Shown here: positions 11,378-22,893 of the stretch, in pieces
Layout of the letters: the number at the start of each line of letters is the position of its first letter
Numbering within the stretch: the stretch's first letter is position 1
NCBI GenBank assembly: GCA_003999685.1
Contig: CP021226.1
Coordinates: 1,984,001-2,048,000, forward strand
Source of the DNA: Taiwanofungus camphoratus
Taxonomy: Eukaryota > Basidiomycota > Agaricomycetes > Polyporales > Taiwanofungaceae
DNA length: 64,000 nucleotides
Reading direction: 5' to 3'
The notes under the pieces: model-generated
Databases searched by the model: none
What the model saw: only the letters and a program-made list of their open reading frames with translations
What the model was told of the DNA's origin: nothing
Position numbers and translations under genes: made by a program

Positions 11378-13839
11378 ATGGACGTTGTCAAGGCTGTCGA
11401 GACCTACATCACCAAGCTCATCTCTGAGCCCGCTTCCATGAAGGTCCTCCTCTTGGATGCACATACAGTAAGGAGCTTTATCTTCATTCATAGTCATTTG
11501 CTTTCAATCTGACCACCTCATCCAGACCCCGATTGTCTCGCTTGCGTCCACGCAGTCGACGCTACTTGCACATCAAGTCTACCTCACGGACAAGCTCGAC
11601 AATACGCGTCGCGAGCGCATGCTGCACATGAAATGCGTGTGTTTCCTCCAGCCCAGCGAGGAGAGTCTTGACGTCCTTGCAAATGAACTGCGCGAGCCAA
11701 AGTACGGCGAATACTTCTTATGTCAGTAGGCAGCTTGGTCGGTTTCCTCAATCCATCGGTTGATATCATCTTTGGTACAACGCAGACTTCAGCAATATAC
11801 TGAGCAAGACAGCGATCGAACGGCTCGCCAATGCGGATGAGTACGAAGTTGTGCGGGAGGTACAAGTGCGTGGGCTAGCCCTCAGCCAATCCCCGTTCCC
11901 GCTGATAGTAATCGTAGGAGTACTTTGCAGACTATTCGCCAATCCTCCCTTGTCTTTTCTCACTCAATCATATACCCTCTACTCCGCGCTCTCTGTATGG
12001 TTCCTCTCCCAACTCGTGGGATCCAGCAGCATTGGAAAGAGCAGTGCAGGGTCTCAGTGCGGTGTTGCTGAGCTTGAAGAAGAAGCCAGTCATACGATAC
12101 GAGAGGAGCAGCGCCATGGCAAAGAAGTTGGGTGTGGAGATCCAGGTGCGTCGCAGTCATTCCGTTGAGCTTCAGAAGAGCTAACTGAGGTAAACAAAAT
12201 GTGATGTAGCACCGAATTCAGAGCGAATCAGCTCTGTTTGACTTCCGATTGACGCAAGTGCCGCCTTTGCTACTCATCCTCGACCGGAGAAACGACCCGG
12301 TGACGCCTCTCCTTTCGCAGTGGACGTACCAGGCAATGGTTCATGAACTGTTGGGAATACAAAACGGCCGCGTAGACCTCAGTCTGGTGCCCGATGTGCG
12401 CCCTGAACTCAAGGTCTGTTCACTCCTTTCTTAACACAAGTGCTGCCTCATTTTCGAATGCAGGAAGTGACCCTTACTCCTTCTACTGACCCCTTTTTTT
12501 CTGCACATCACCTTGCGACCTTCGGCGACCTCGGATCTGCGCTCAAAGCATATGTGCACTCCTATCAGGCACGCTCTGCCGCCGCGGCCCCCACTTCGTT
12601 GAATAGCATCAGCGATATGAAGCGCTTCGTCGAGGAGTACCCTGAGTTCCGGCGACTGGGTGGGAACGTGAGCAAGCATGTCGCGATCGTGGGTGAGCTG
12701 AGCCGATTGGTTGAGAGGGATAAACTGTTGGACATCGGTGAGGTGGAGCAGGGTCTTGCAACAGGGAACGGGGCGGACCTTACGGTATGCTTTACAAAAA
12801 TTAGTGTTGATGTATGACTGATGATCAGTGGTACTCCGCAGGATGTACAAGCGCTCGTCAGGAATCCGGTTGTACCCCCTTGGAACAAGCTACGTCTTGT
12901 CATCTTGTACGCGCTCAGGTATCAGAAGACACAGTCGCATAACGTAGCATCGCTCATCACCCTTATGCTTGAGAACGGCGTGTCACGGGAAGACGCACGG
13001 GTAGAGTTCATTACACCCATTCTCGTACATTCAGGATTTCATGGTGTTTTCAGCTGGTATACGTGTTCCTGAACATAGCGGGTTCGGATCAGCGCCAGGA
13101 CGATCTCTTTTCGGCCGAATCGCTACTCGCCAAGGGCCGTTCAGCGCTCAAGGGACTCAAGGGTGTCGAGAACGTCTATATGCAGCACACGCCACATCTT
13201 GCAGAAACGCTCGAAAACCTCTTCAAAGGTCGTCTCCGAGATACAAGCCATCCATTCCTCGACGGGGCCGGCCCGAACGCGAGCCTCCAGCGGTAGGTTT
13301 TTTTCCCAACTCGAAAAAACAATTCTGTCAAGCTGAGTTGCTGTTAGACCGCAGGACGTTATTATATTCATGATAGGTGGAACAACATATGCGGAGGCGC
13401 GCACCGTTGCTCTACTTAATCAAGAGTCAGCATCGAGCGGCGCCGCGTCTGCTGGCATGCGGTTGTTGCTCGGTGGTACGTGTGTGCACAACTCTTCCAG
13501 GTACGCCAACACAGCTTGATCAGTCTGCACCTTGACTGCTGATCCAAATTTTCTTCGTGCATTTTATTTGACAGCTACGTTGATATGATTCGTACTGCGG
13601 CGTCCAAGTTTCCGGCCTCCGTATATGAGCCACCTCCAGGAGCAGCGAGCACGATGCCGTCCCTGAATTTGAACCTCGGCGGAGTCAACGTGAGTCTTGG
13701 CGGCTCGGCTGGAACGGGAGTGTACAGGACAAGTAGCGAGGGTGCAAGTGTACAAGCCGAAGGGATCAAGGACGGCATGAAGAACCTCCTCGGTAGGGTG
13801 CGGCAAGGTGTGGATCGGATAGCATCTCCTAGTCAATAG
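11378..13839 (+). CDS. VPS45: Vps45, Sec1/Munc18-family SNARE regulator
   Basis: Ten exons (11378-11467, 11526-11721, 11786-11865, 11918-12145, 12210-12413, 12464-12784, 12842-13000, 13054-13292, 13348-13500, 13575-13839) sum to 645 codons. The 644-residue protein is collinear with Vps45: N-terminal [30 protein letters not shown], the conserved [20 protein letters not shown] segment in domain 2, [15 protein letters not shown] in domain 3a, and [16 protein letters not shown] followed by [14 protein letters not shown] near the end. Vps45 binds the Qa-SNARE Tlg2/syntaxin-16 and promotes SNARE assembly between Golgi-derived vesicles and endosomes. The C-terminal 80 residues, Gly/Ser-rich and then amphipathic, form a lineage-specific extension. 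All splice junctions keep frame and no disruption is seen. Confidence 0.96.
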
Positions 13840-14179
13840 GCTTTCCTGCCTGTTTTGCGTTCACTGATTACTTAGTATTATGAATGAAGCTTTCTATTTT
13901 GAGTTCATCCTTGGCCTGCGATGCTTCGCTAGTGGGTTCGCAATGAAGTGTGTTGCTTGGAGTCTCAAGAAACTTGATGGTGCGTCATTTTGTGTGCTCA
14001 AATGCAACCCTTCAAGATGGATGCTACTAAAGCCAAATTTCAGGTGCAACCATAATGTCAGACTCCTGGTTTCGCCTCGATTATCATTGCTTGACATCAA
14101 AATTTAGTGCTGGCAACTAGATTTTCCAGGTACTAGATTTTCCAGGTTCGTGATTAAAGTGAGCTGGTGCGGCCTTGTG
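13840..14179. other. short intergenic stretch downstream of VPS45
   Basis: It holds the VPS45 3' end and a tandem pair of a 17-nt unit (TAGATTTTCCAGG repeated at about 14119-14150). No gene was recognised. Confidence 0.5.
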
Positions 14180-14935
14180 CATCACAACCAGGCAGACCAG
14201 CATCAGCTCTCTCACTTACAGACCATCCGACACAGCTGGTCTCTCGCTGTCACCAGAAACCATTTTCTCGTGTAACATCTTACCTTCATCATTTTGTATT
14301 CTTACTCGTTCTGACTGTCTGAGTAGCACTAGAGCGGGATACCGGTGAAGGCCTGTTAGGTTTGTTGAGAGGCACTGATTCCTTTGGTAAGGTGAGAATG
14401 GTGTGTGGCATGTTCCTGCGGTATCCTATTCGTCGCAGATTACATATGATGTGAAAGTCAAGACACGCACAGGAGTGTTCTGCTCTGTCGTAGCGCTACC
14501 TCACACCGCTTGGAAGTGACCCCAGCAGACATCCTGATGTTCAATGCGACGGTCATTCAGCGGCACGCAACTGCACATGCCAAAGACATATCTGTCAGTG
14601 CAGTGTTATTCTCCTGAATGCTGGACGCAGGATGATGCTCATTGGATGACCGTCGTGTTTGCAGCGTCTGTTTGGCAGTGTTGCCCGAAGTCTTTAACTT
14701 GTACGTAACTCTGTGTCTACCTCAATGTTCGCAGAATAGCTTTGATACGCGGTGGCGGATGTCATCCAGCACTGAGCAGTATGCCAACTTTACTACCCTG
14801 GAGTTGACTGCTCGGGTGCAATCTTGTCCTCATTAAGTATAATCTGAGCTCAATTGGGACTATCGTAGCGGTCCAAGCCATCTTCCCCACTCCGTCGTAT
14901 CAAGATACTAATTAGCACTCAGCCCTTGGTCTCGC
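14180..14935 (+). pseudogene. truncated, decayed copy of the 5' part of ERV46
   Basis: This stretch is collinear with 19540-20510 of the intact ERV46 gene: the upstream pyrimidine-rich leader, exon 1, intron 1, exon 2 (DVKVKTRTG is still readable), a shortened exon 3, and pieces of the long third intron up to the first bases of exon 4. It cannot be functional: the ATG is changed to ATA at about 14339, exon 1 has a one-base deletion that brings in TAG, exon 3 has lost most of its length, and homology stops at a run of 13 C at about 14935. Because it contains intron-3 sequence, it arose by DNA duplication and not by retrotransposition. Confidence 0.8.
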
Positions 14936-16606
14936 CCCCCCCCCCCTTCTGTTGCTATTCAGCTGAAGCCACTAACTGGATTCGTTCCATGCCGTAATAT
15001 CTTACAGCACCTCCCCAACCACTGAAGCGGTACCATCGTCTTGGGGCAGCTGCGCGGGGGCCAAATTCGCCTCTGCCCCATGGAGGAGGCCAAGAGGAGC
15101 GCCTTGTGTTCATGTGACAATGGGGGTGCGCTTCCAGAGAACACCGGAGGAACCAAAGTTAAATGAAATGTGGGAAGCAACAAAAAAGAGATGCTCCGGC
15201 GTTGATGGTGCCGAGGTTCACACGGTATGCGAAGCTTCCAAGTTCATTGCATCTTTGGCAACGCTATGTTTGCTGCCCAGGTACGGCTGTGTTCATCGTT
15301 CCTTTTCCTTTCCACCGGCCGTGGTGAGTTTTCGTGCAAGCATCGTAGAGAGACAAGGCAAGAACTGACCAGGTGCACGCAGGATCCTTCCACGTGAGCT
15401 ATTTAAGATTGATCTATGAGGAACGTTGCATAAAACCCTCCCTGGATCCATCAAGCAGGGTCCTCCGTGGCAGCAGTTTCAGACACGACCTATCTGGAGA
15501 AATTGCAACAGCTTCTGATGTGAAGCACTGGACTACGTAGAGATAGCCCAATCACCCTATCTTCTGTGGACCGTCCTCGCCACTATCATTGTTAGCACAT
15601 ACAATGGCGTCTCAGGCTTATCTGTAGCCTCGAATCCACTCCTATTAAGTCCTTCCAGTTTGCTTGAAGGTCTGTATATCTCGTCATGGAGTTTACTGTC
15701 GAAGATCCGGTAAACATGTCATGCCTCTATGGGGAACCATTTCCCTGTATCCGTTTCGCGATGCTGCGAGATTCTTGAATGGGCAATAACGTCATGATAT
15801 TGCAAGCGGACTCTGAAGCACCTCCTTGGCAAATCTGACAGTTTTCTCGCTTCCCAACTAGATGCTGTTTTTGAAATGACAAGCTCTTTGACAGGTCCTG
15901 GGCAGGTACACATGATCCCTTTTCGGCATTTGAACCTTCGGCTAGTCAAGTGTTGACTCAGTTGGTTCGTTATTCTGTTCCTTCAATACCAACACCCATT
16001 GGTAAAGATTTGATTATACTGATTATATCTGACGAGAATGACATAAACTTCTCCGGACTAGGCATTATCCCCTTGCTATTTCATGAAGCTATTATTGATC
16101 TTGTTCGATCACGTACGAAGCCACACTGACACACTCTAGACTGATCGTGGTGCGGCCCTACCCTGGTCCACGTTCGATACACCCTGTCAATCCCCGGTTA
16201 CGTGCACGAAGACTCTTCAGCTTATATTTCAATTGCGGAAGCATTCGAATCCGAACCTTATATTTTGACAATGTAGCCACCCTCTCTCCGGGGTTCCTAA
16301 ATCATGTAAGCTCCGCATCTCATCATCTCCCAATTGACGCCAAGTTTCAGAAACGCCTTGATGTCTGGCATCATCTACCTTCTATGCATTCACCGGAGAA
16401 GTTTCCTCGTGGGTCATTCATGTATCCTACCCCGAGTGGCTTCCTTCGAAGGAGTCATCTGTGCCTTTCTAGTCAGGTACAAGCGGCCTTAAGTCACTTT
16501 CCTTCCTTTTTTGTCGATGTTTCCTTGTAATGCAGATGCCAAGAGTCGGTATATATTGCGGTGCAGCCTCCCTGGAGCTGTGCATCTACTGCGTCCTGCT
16601 GTCGAT
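14936..16606. other. 1.7-kb stretch upstream of the P450, no gene recognised
   Basis: It begins at a poly-C run (about 14936-14948) where ERV46 homology ends. Several short frames exist, including one at 15114-15368 and one at 16147-16530, but none has a recognisable domain or splices into a longer gene. The P450 promoter must lie in its 3' part. Confidence 0.5.
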
Positions 16607-18825
16607 ATGGCGAGCCTGACCCCCACAGTGATAATTGTGGGCATTTTCTTCTGCGGTCTCATATACAGTGTCCTTAGTCTGAGGACCCGACGTCCGCCAT
16701 TACCCCCTGGTCCCAAAATATGGTTGTTTGGCTCTGATAAGCTGCCAAAAAGTCGCCCTTGGTTAACGTACGCAGATTGGAGGCAGAAATTTGGTTTGTC
16801 TTGCCTTCTGATTCTTACATGTCAATTCTATATGAATACATCCATGGACAGGAGACATTATTTATATTGGCATATTTGGCAGTCCTACTCTTGTTTTAAA
16901 TTCATTGGAGGATGCCTACGAGCTTCTTGTCAAAAGAAGCAACATTTACTCCTCGAGGCCGGATAGAGCCATGATTAGGGCTCTGTAGGTACATCGCTTC
17001 CCGCATGAGTAGGGATACCAACGGAATTCTTTCACAGAATGGGTTGGGATTTTGCTTTCGCGCTCACGCCATACGGATCGCATTGGAAGGCTTGTTCGAC
17101 TTTATTCCACCAGCATTTCAACGCGGACAAGGCCCCGGATTACCGCCCCATTCTGACCAAGGAGGCTCACGTCCTGCTCCGTAACTTAGCTAAGACGCCC
17201 GACAATCTATTTTATCATGTCAGAAGGTAAGTGGTGTATCTCATGGGATCTCGCCATCATTCCAGGGCCGCTGTATATTTATTTATTCAAAATTTATTGT
17301 GTAGGTCTGCATCAGCTATAGTGATGAACATTTTATACGGCCATCAGGTAGCCTTTTTCCTGATTCGTGCATATTTTCTTACTATTGTTGCCTTCAGGTG
17401 CCGCAAGAAGGAGATAAATATGTCGGGTTGGCTGCAAATGCATTACAGACTATGGCCTACGCTGGAATATTCGGAACCTACCTTGTGGATTATGTTCCTC
17501 TGCGTACGTTCTTGACACTCTTGAGGAGGTTGGAGCCGTAAAATAATGAAATATGTTATGACAGTCAAGCATATTCCGACTTGGATGCCCGGTGCTAGCT
17601 TCAAGCGAAAGGCATTGGAGTGGCGCAAATTTAGCGATGCGTTGTCAAACGAACCCTTCGAGGAGGTGAAAAAAGGAATAGTAGGTTCTACTAAGAGCGT
17701 TTTGTATATTGATCTGACGCAGAACGAATTTGAAAGGCATCCGGAACGGCGGTTCCATCTGTGACGGCCATGGAGCTGGAGAATATCCGTGAGTCGGGAG
17801 ATTCTGAGCAGGAGAGAGTAATCAAGCATGTTGCTGCCATGTCAAATGCTGGTAATAAATTGTACTTGCCTATGTTAAGCAGCTGCTCATCGTAACGTTA
17901 TATTAGCTAACTCGGACGTTGTGAGTGGTGTCCGGTGCTGCCATTGACTTGATTGCTCACTGGTCAAAAGTCTGCATCAATCATGCTCTCATTCTTTTTG
18001 GCTGCAACCATAGACCCTGAGATCCTTCGGAAGGCCCAAGAGGAGATTGATCGAGTTGTAGGCACTGGTCGATTGCCTACATTTGCTGACAAGGACGACC
18101 TTCCTTATATAATGTGGACCGTTTATGAATGTCTCCGCTGGAATCCAGGTGCGTACATTTTAATGCCGTTGTAGATACGATTCTACGTGGTTTACGACTG
18201 TCTTCTGGATGCAGCTTTACCACAGACAATCACTCATAAGACTACGGAAGATGACGTATACAAAGGCTATTTCATACCAAAGGGAACAGGAGTCGAACCG
18301 AACGTCTGGTATGCCGCGTCTACTTGAAATGGATGGTAGTGGTTAACCATTACTAGGTTTATGCTGCATGACGAAAGGAAGTACCCAGACCCTCTCAGAT
18401 TCCATCCTGATAGATATGCTGACGAGAAGAGAAATGCTGAGCATGGCATCAATGAGATACCCTTTGCCGCCTTCGGGTTCGGGAGACGGTAACGTGCCTC
18501 AGAGTTGTGACAGATACATGCTAACAGGTTTTGGCGGACAGGATGTGTCCTGGTCGTTGGCTTGCTCTTGACGTTGTCTGGATCACCATAGCTACGTCCG
18601 CAGCAGTATTCAACATTTCCCGGCGACTTGACAAAAATGGTGTCCCCATTGTACCTCGTGTTCAATATAGCACTGGATTGCTCAGGTAAGAGATTCGTCT
18701 GGCATTTGATGAGTACATACTGAAGGTCCCATCTGCTCAGTCGACCCGACCCCTTCGAATGTGATATCAAGCCACGTTCAACTGCTGCTGCTGCCTTGAT
18801 CGAACAAACCGCAGATGACTACTGA
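16607..18825 (+). CDS. cytochrome P450 monooxygenase (microsomal type)
   Basis: Thirteen exons from ATG 16607 to TGA 18825 (including a 14-nt exon at 17907-17920) add up to exactly 512 codons, the normal size for an agaricomycete P450. An N-terminal membrane anchor (TVIIVGIFFCGLIYSVL) is followed by the Pro-rich hinge RRPPLPPGPK. Later landmarks are SRPDRAMI, MGWDFAFALTPYGSHWKACS (C-helix), the ExxR motif YECLR of the K helix, FHPDRYA, and the heme loop FGFGRRMCPGR with the axial Cys. The I-helix reads ANSDVSAS where AGxDTT is normal, so the conserved oxygen-activating Thr seems absent. The enzyme should use NADPH via P450 reductase to oxidise a small lipophilic substrate that cannot be told from sequence. 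No biosynthetic neighbour is present; the flanks are an ERV46 fragment and ERV46 itself. Confidence 0.9.
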
Positions 18826-19641
18826 GGATTTCTGTATCTGTAGTCTTTCGTCATGATGCAATGCCTATCCTCTGACAGTTGAGATGATCTCTTACCTTGT
18901 GTGTGATCAGAGTTCTTCTCGTTTCATACCTTGTAGCGATTCAACTCCATACAATGGTTTCTTCGTGTACCGCTTGGTAATATAATTTACAAAATCCATT
19001 CCTGGACACAATTTCGGTGATAGTTAGGATGAGACAGAGAACTCTCGTCCTTGGGGTTGCTTGGACGGTTTTCAAAGTTGACAACATAGGACTGCACGAC
19101 GATGCACTCTTCAACGTCGGCAGCAACTTCACATAACAATGGCTGCAAAATGACATGGTATCGGGAATGAGCGCCGAGCATCCACACTCATTCGAGGAAT
19201 CAAAAAATCCCCACTTCTCGTCGTTCAAAGGACCGGCGTGACCACCCCGACGCAAATTACATGGTAAGTATCCCACCTATTATTAGTACAGAGCTCAGCT
19301 GCAATTTATGGTTTGCTGATGCCGGTGGGATATTGACCTCTTGATGTAGCTTTCTTCGAAGAGCGTAACCGTTTTCTGCCTTGAGCGCAATGCAGACACA
19401 AGATTCATGTGATCACTGAGGAAAGACCACGCGACGGTCGAGGGTACACGTGTCACATACTTTACCAGGCGCGTCGAGCAATATGCCACCGTCGTACCGG
19501 AGCGCCGTATACAAACCTTGCTTCTACTCTGCCTCCAGGGCGACCAGCTTGTGCCTAGGCAGTTGTTTCTTTCCCTCCTTTCTCTTTCTCATTATCTGTA
19601 TTCTTACTTGGTCCTGACCGCGCGAGCAGTACTAGGGCAAG
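18826..19641. other. intergenic region with possible minus-strand exon remnants
   Basis: Two minus-strand frames, 19187-18987 (contains VVQSYVVNFENRPSNPKDES) and 19489-19295, look more protein-like than chance but have no start codon, no recognised family and no clean join. They might be remnants of a lost gene or exons of an unknown one. The 3' end of this stretch holds the ERV46 promoter and leader. Confidence 0.35.
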
Positions 19642-21795
19642 ATGCCAGCGAAGGGCCTATTCGGTTCGTTGAAGGGCATTGATGCCTTTGGCAAGGTCAG
19701 ACTACGTGGCGTGTGATGTGCTCTCGCGGTCTTATTCTTGTTGCAGACTACAGACGATGTGAAAGTCAAGACACGCACAGGCGCGCTCTGTGAGTCTCGC
19801 TCAGCCGTGGCCTTTCCTGCTGCATGAGGGTATCTGTGTACTTATGACACTGCTCGGAAGTGACCCTACTGTCTGCAGCGATCATCCTGACATTTACGAT
19901 GATTGAGTTCTTTGACTACCGTCGGGTGAACGTCGACACGTCCATTGTTGTCGACAGAAGCAGAGGCGAGAAGCTGACCGTTCGGATGAACGTCACTTTT
20001 CCGAGAGTCCCATGCTATCGTGAGTACTCTTCATTCGTTTTTTTTATTACAGAAGATAGTCGCATCCCTTTCAAAACCGTCAACTTGGGATGCCCGCGTG
20101 CCATGGTCATTCATCAGGACATACTTGCACATGCGAAACTGCTCTGCTGAATGATTGTAGTTGGGTGCGGGATGGTGCCCATTCGGTGACTGCCTCTCTG
20201 TCTGGTGTATTTGACCGGTGAACAGCGTCAGGTTGTCTGCAGTGTCTGTTTGGGCAGTTTTTTTGCCTAACTTGTTCAACTTGTAACGCCACATCTACCT
20301 CAATGCCTTGTGGGGCAGCTCCGATGTGCAATGGCGGACGTGATTGGTTGATATATGCTTACGCTTCTGCTCTCGAACCGACTACTCCTCGAGTGTGATA
20401 TCATTCTCATCGAGTTTGAGCCCAATGGAGGTCATCCGAAGCAGTCCCAGCACTTTTCTGTCTTTCTCTTTTCACACATACTAATTTGCTCAGTCCTCAG
20501 TCTCGATGTGATGGACATCTCCGGGGAGACACAGCCGGATATCAAGCACAACATCCTCAAGACGCGGCTTACGGACCGTGGCATGCCCGTGCCGAACGCG
20601 CAGAGTAACGAGCTGCGCAACGATCTCGACAAGCTGAACGAGCAGCGCGGGTCCGGATATTGCGGCTCGTGCTTCGGTGGGCAGCCGCCCCCAAGCGGGT
20701 GTTGCAATACGTGCGATGAGGTGCGCCAGGCGTACGTCGACCGTGGGTGGAGCTTCAACCGCCCGGACTCAATCGAGCAAGTGCGCTTCTTTTTTTTCCC
20801 TAGGCCTCGCCAGACATATTTTTGCTGACTGACGAGTGACGCAGTGCGTGAATGAGGGCTGGTCGGACAAGCTGAAGGAGCAAGCAGGCGAGGGGTGCAA
20901 CATCGCGGGCAAGGTGCGCGTGAACAAGGTCGTGGGCAACATCCACCTCTCGCCGGGGCGCTCGTTCCGCACGGCGGCGCAGAACATATACGACCTGGTG
21001 CCGTATCTGCGCGAGGACGGGAATCGGCACGACTTCAGCCACACCATCCATGAGCTCGCGTTCGACAGCGAGGACGAGAGCGATCTGGTGAAGGCGAAGA
21101 TGGGCCAGGAGCTGAAGCGCCGCATGGGGATCAGTGGGAACCCCTTGGACGGCGCGCTTGGGAGGGTGGGTGTCTTCGTGTCTTCTAGCCGCTCACAAGT
21201 GACCCCCAACTTGTATCTCCTGCAGACGGCCAAGCAACAGTACATGTTCCAGTATTTCCTCAAAGTTGTCTCGACTCAATTCCGCCTGCTTGACGGAAAG
21301 AGCGTAAATATCGTTCGCGTAGATCGTCTGAATGTACATGCACTTATCTGGGTGCACAGGTCAATACTCACCAGTACAGTGCCACGCACTTCGAGCGGGA
21401 CCTTACAAAAGGCCATCAGGAGGACAGCAAGGAAGGTGTTCACATAGCACATCAATCCGCCGGTATTCCAGGTACGCATGCCTAGTTTCTTCACAGTACA
21501 GGACCTCCGGCGATTTGACGCGGTTCCCAGGTGCTTTCTTCAACTATGATGTCTCGCCGATCCTCATTGTACACACTGAGACACGACAGTCATTTGCACA
21601 CTTCCTCACGTCGTACGTCACACTTTCCTTCATATCTTCGTAGATCTGCATGGTCTGATGGAGCGCTGTAGAACGTGTGCAATCGTGGGAGGGGTATTGA
21701 CAGTCGCATCACTCATCGATAGCGTGCTTTTTGCCACGCAACGCGCTTTGAAGAAAAATGGAGCCCAGGGGTATAGTAATGGGAAGCTTATGTAG
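19642..21795 (+). CDS. ERV46: Erv46/ERGIC3, COPII vesicle cargo receptor subunit
   Basis: Nine exons (19642-19695, 19747-19789, 19861-20019, 20494-20780, 20845-21165, 21226-21303, 21360-21471, 21531-21612, 21672-21795) give 419 residues. The protein opens with KGLFGSLKGIDAFGKT and a first transmembrane span (LLTLLSAAIILTFTMIEFF), then the large lumenal domain with LLSLDVMDISGE and a Cys-rich cluster (YCGSCFGGQPPPSGCCNTCD), the conserved VNTHQYSATHF and GAFFNYDVSPILIVH segments, and a second span (TCAIVGGVLTVASLIDSVLF). It ends in NGKLM. Erv46 pairs with Erv41 and cycles between ER and Golgi to retrieve ER proteins and carry cargo. Intron 3 is 474 nt, far longer than its neighbours. Confidence 0.95.
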
Positions 21796-22060
21796 GACAA
21801 TATTTATTTCATTCACCGCTTCAAGGCATTTCAGCTCTTTGGAAGTTGATGCGCGCCATTCGACGCCTACAGGCCGACTCTTATACGACGTACTTGACGC
21901 AAAAGCCACAAAGTTCTCTTCAGCTGTTGGTCCTTTTGCGAATGGGCAATGAAAGGCGTGAGACTGCTTTTGCAATTGAATGTTCAATTACGCCAACCAG
22001 TGTACAAATACTGTGAACTTCTGTGGTCCTTTAGACCTCTATTTCACTCGAACTCTGGAA

Positions 22061-22440
22061 TCACGAATGCAACGAGTTCTCGTTCAATAGTTCACCTATG
22101 GCTGCCTCCTTGGTGACTTTACTTGTAGCCTCCTCTCCGAGCACACCCTCCACTTTCGGATCTGTTTCCTCCCTTGCACCCTCCTTCAGACCTCGCGTTT
22201 TACGGTCTGTCGTGGGCTCCGTGGGTAGGTTCTGCAGCACAATGTGAACAAGGGCCTTTCGTTCGTGCGACAAGCATGGGAGCATCAACTCACATTGGGA
22301 GGGTCTCTGAGGTATTGGTCGTTGATGTTGTGATCTGTCACGGTAGGCCGGTCGACGACCTGATAGGCCTTCTTGAACTTCTGGTCATCGTTGGTGATGT
22401 TCTTGCGGCGGTCGGGAAAATCATTGCGAGTGGTATCCAT
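22061..22440 (-). CDS. small hydrophilic protein, unknown function
   Basis: Two exons (22440-22294 and 22231-22061) with a GTGAGT...GCAG phase-0 intron encode 105 residues. The first exon is rich in Asp, Asn, Lys and Arg (DDQKFKKAYQVVDRPTVTDH); the second is acidic (LGEEATSKVTKEAAIGELL). There is no signal peptide, membrane span or Cys cluster, and low hydrophobicity suggests a disordered or amphipathic-helical protein. It lies between the convergent ERV46 and the ankyrin-type pseudogene. No family was recognised. Confidence 0.6.
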
Positions 22441-22893
22441 GGTCAACGATTCAACGATGGTAAGGAAGCAGTAGTCGTTGTGGGTGTGACTGTGTTAGAG
22501 ACGTCGAGCAATACGCAGGAAACAACCCATAGCCAAACATTATATTAATATATCCAAAGGCCATGGAGAAGGTGCGTCACTTTGATGTCAGTTAGTTATA
22601 CTTGCTGTATATGGCAATGAACTCACTATTTTGGGATGGACACAGACAACCCGGCGAACAGGGCGGCACAAGGCTCAAGCGGCGATTGTATGATTGAATC
22701 CAGTTGGAGAAGGGGGACAACATACAATGTTGAATCGTCACTCTCGTACGTAAAGGATATAGTCTTGAGTTTGGGGTTGCAGGGGTATACGGCATATTTC
22801 GCAAAGAAAACTTGGACAGAAACGCTCCCTAATTGGCAATCTCCTCCATGCTCCAGACACATAAGCTGGATCCGCGGGCCGAAAGTCATTTCT
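22441..22893. other. intergenic stretch, no secure gene
   Basis: It contains the promoter of the small gene ending at 22061 and the downstream flank of the ankyrin-type pseudogene. Overlapping frames on both strands (22636-22889) are open by chance or are relics; neither carries a known domain. Confidence 0.4.

Noticed and set aside
12431-12903. Minus-strand frames of 112-139 residues inside VPS45
   Set aside because: They lie opposite exon 6-7 of a fully consistent Vps45 model and have no known domain.
14936-14948. Poly-C run as a regulatory or G-quadruplex site
   Set aside because: A single homopolymer at the break point of a pseudogene; more likely slippage or a breakpoint scar. It lacks the four-tract pattern of a quadruplex.
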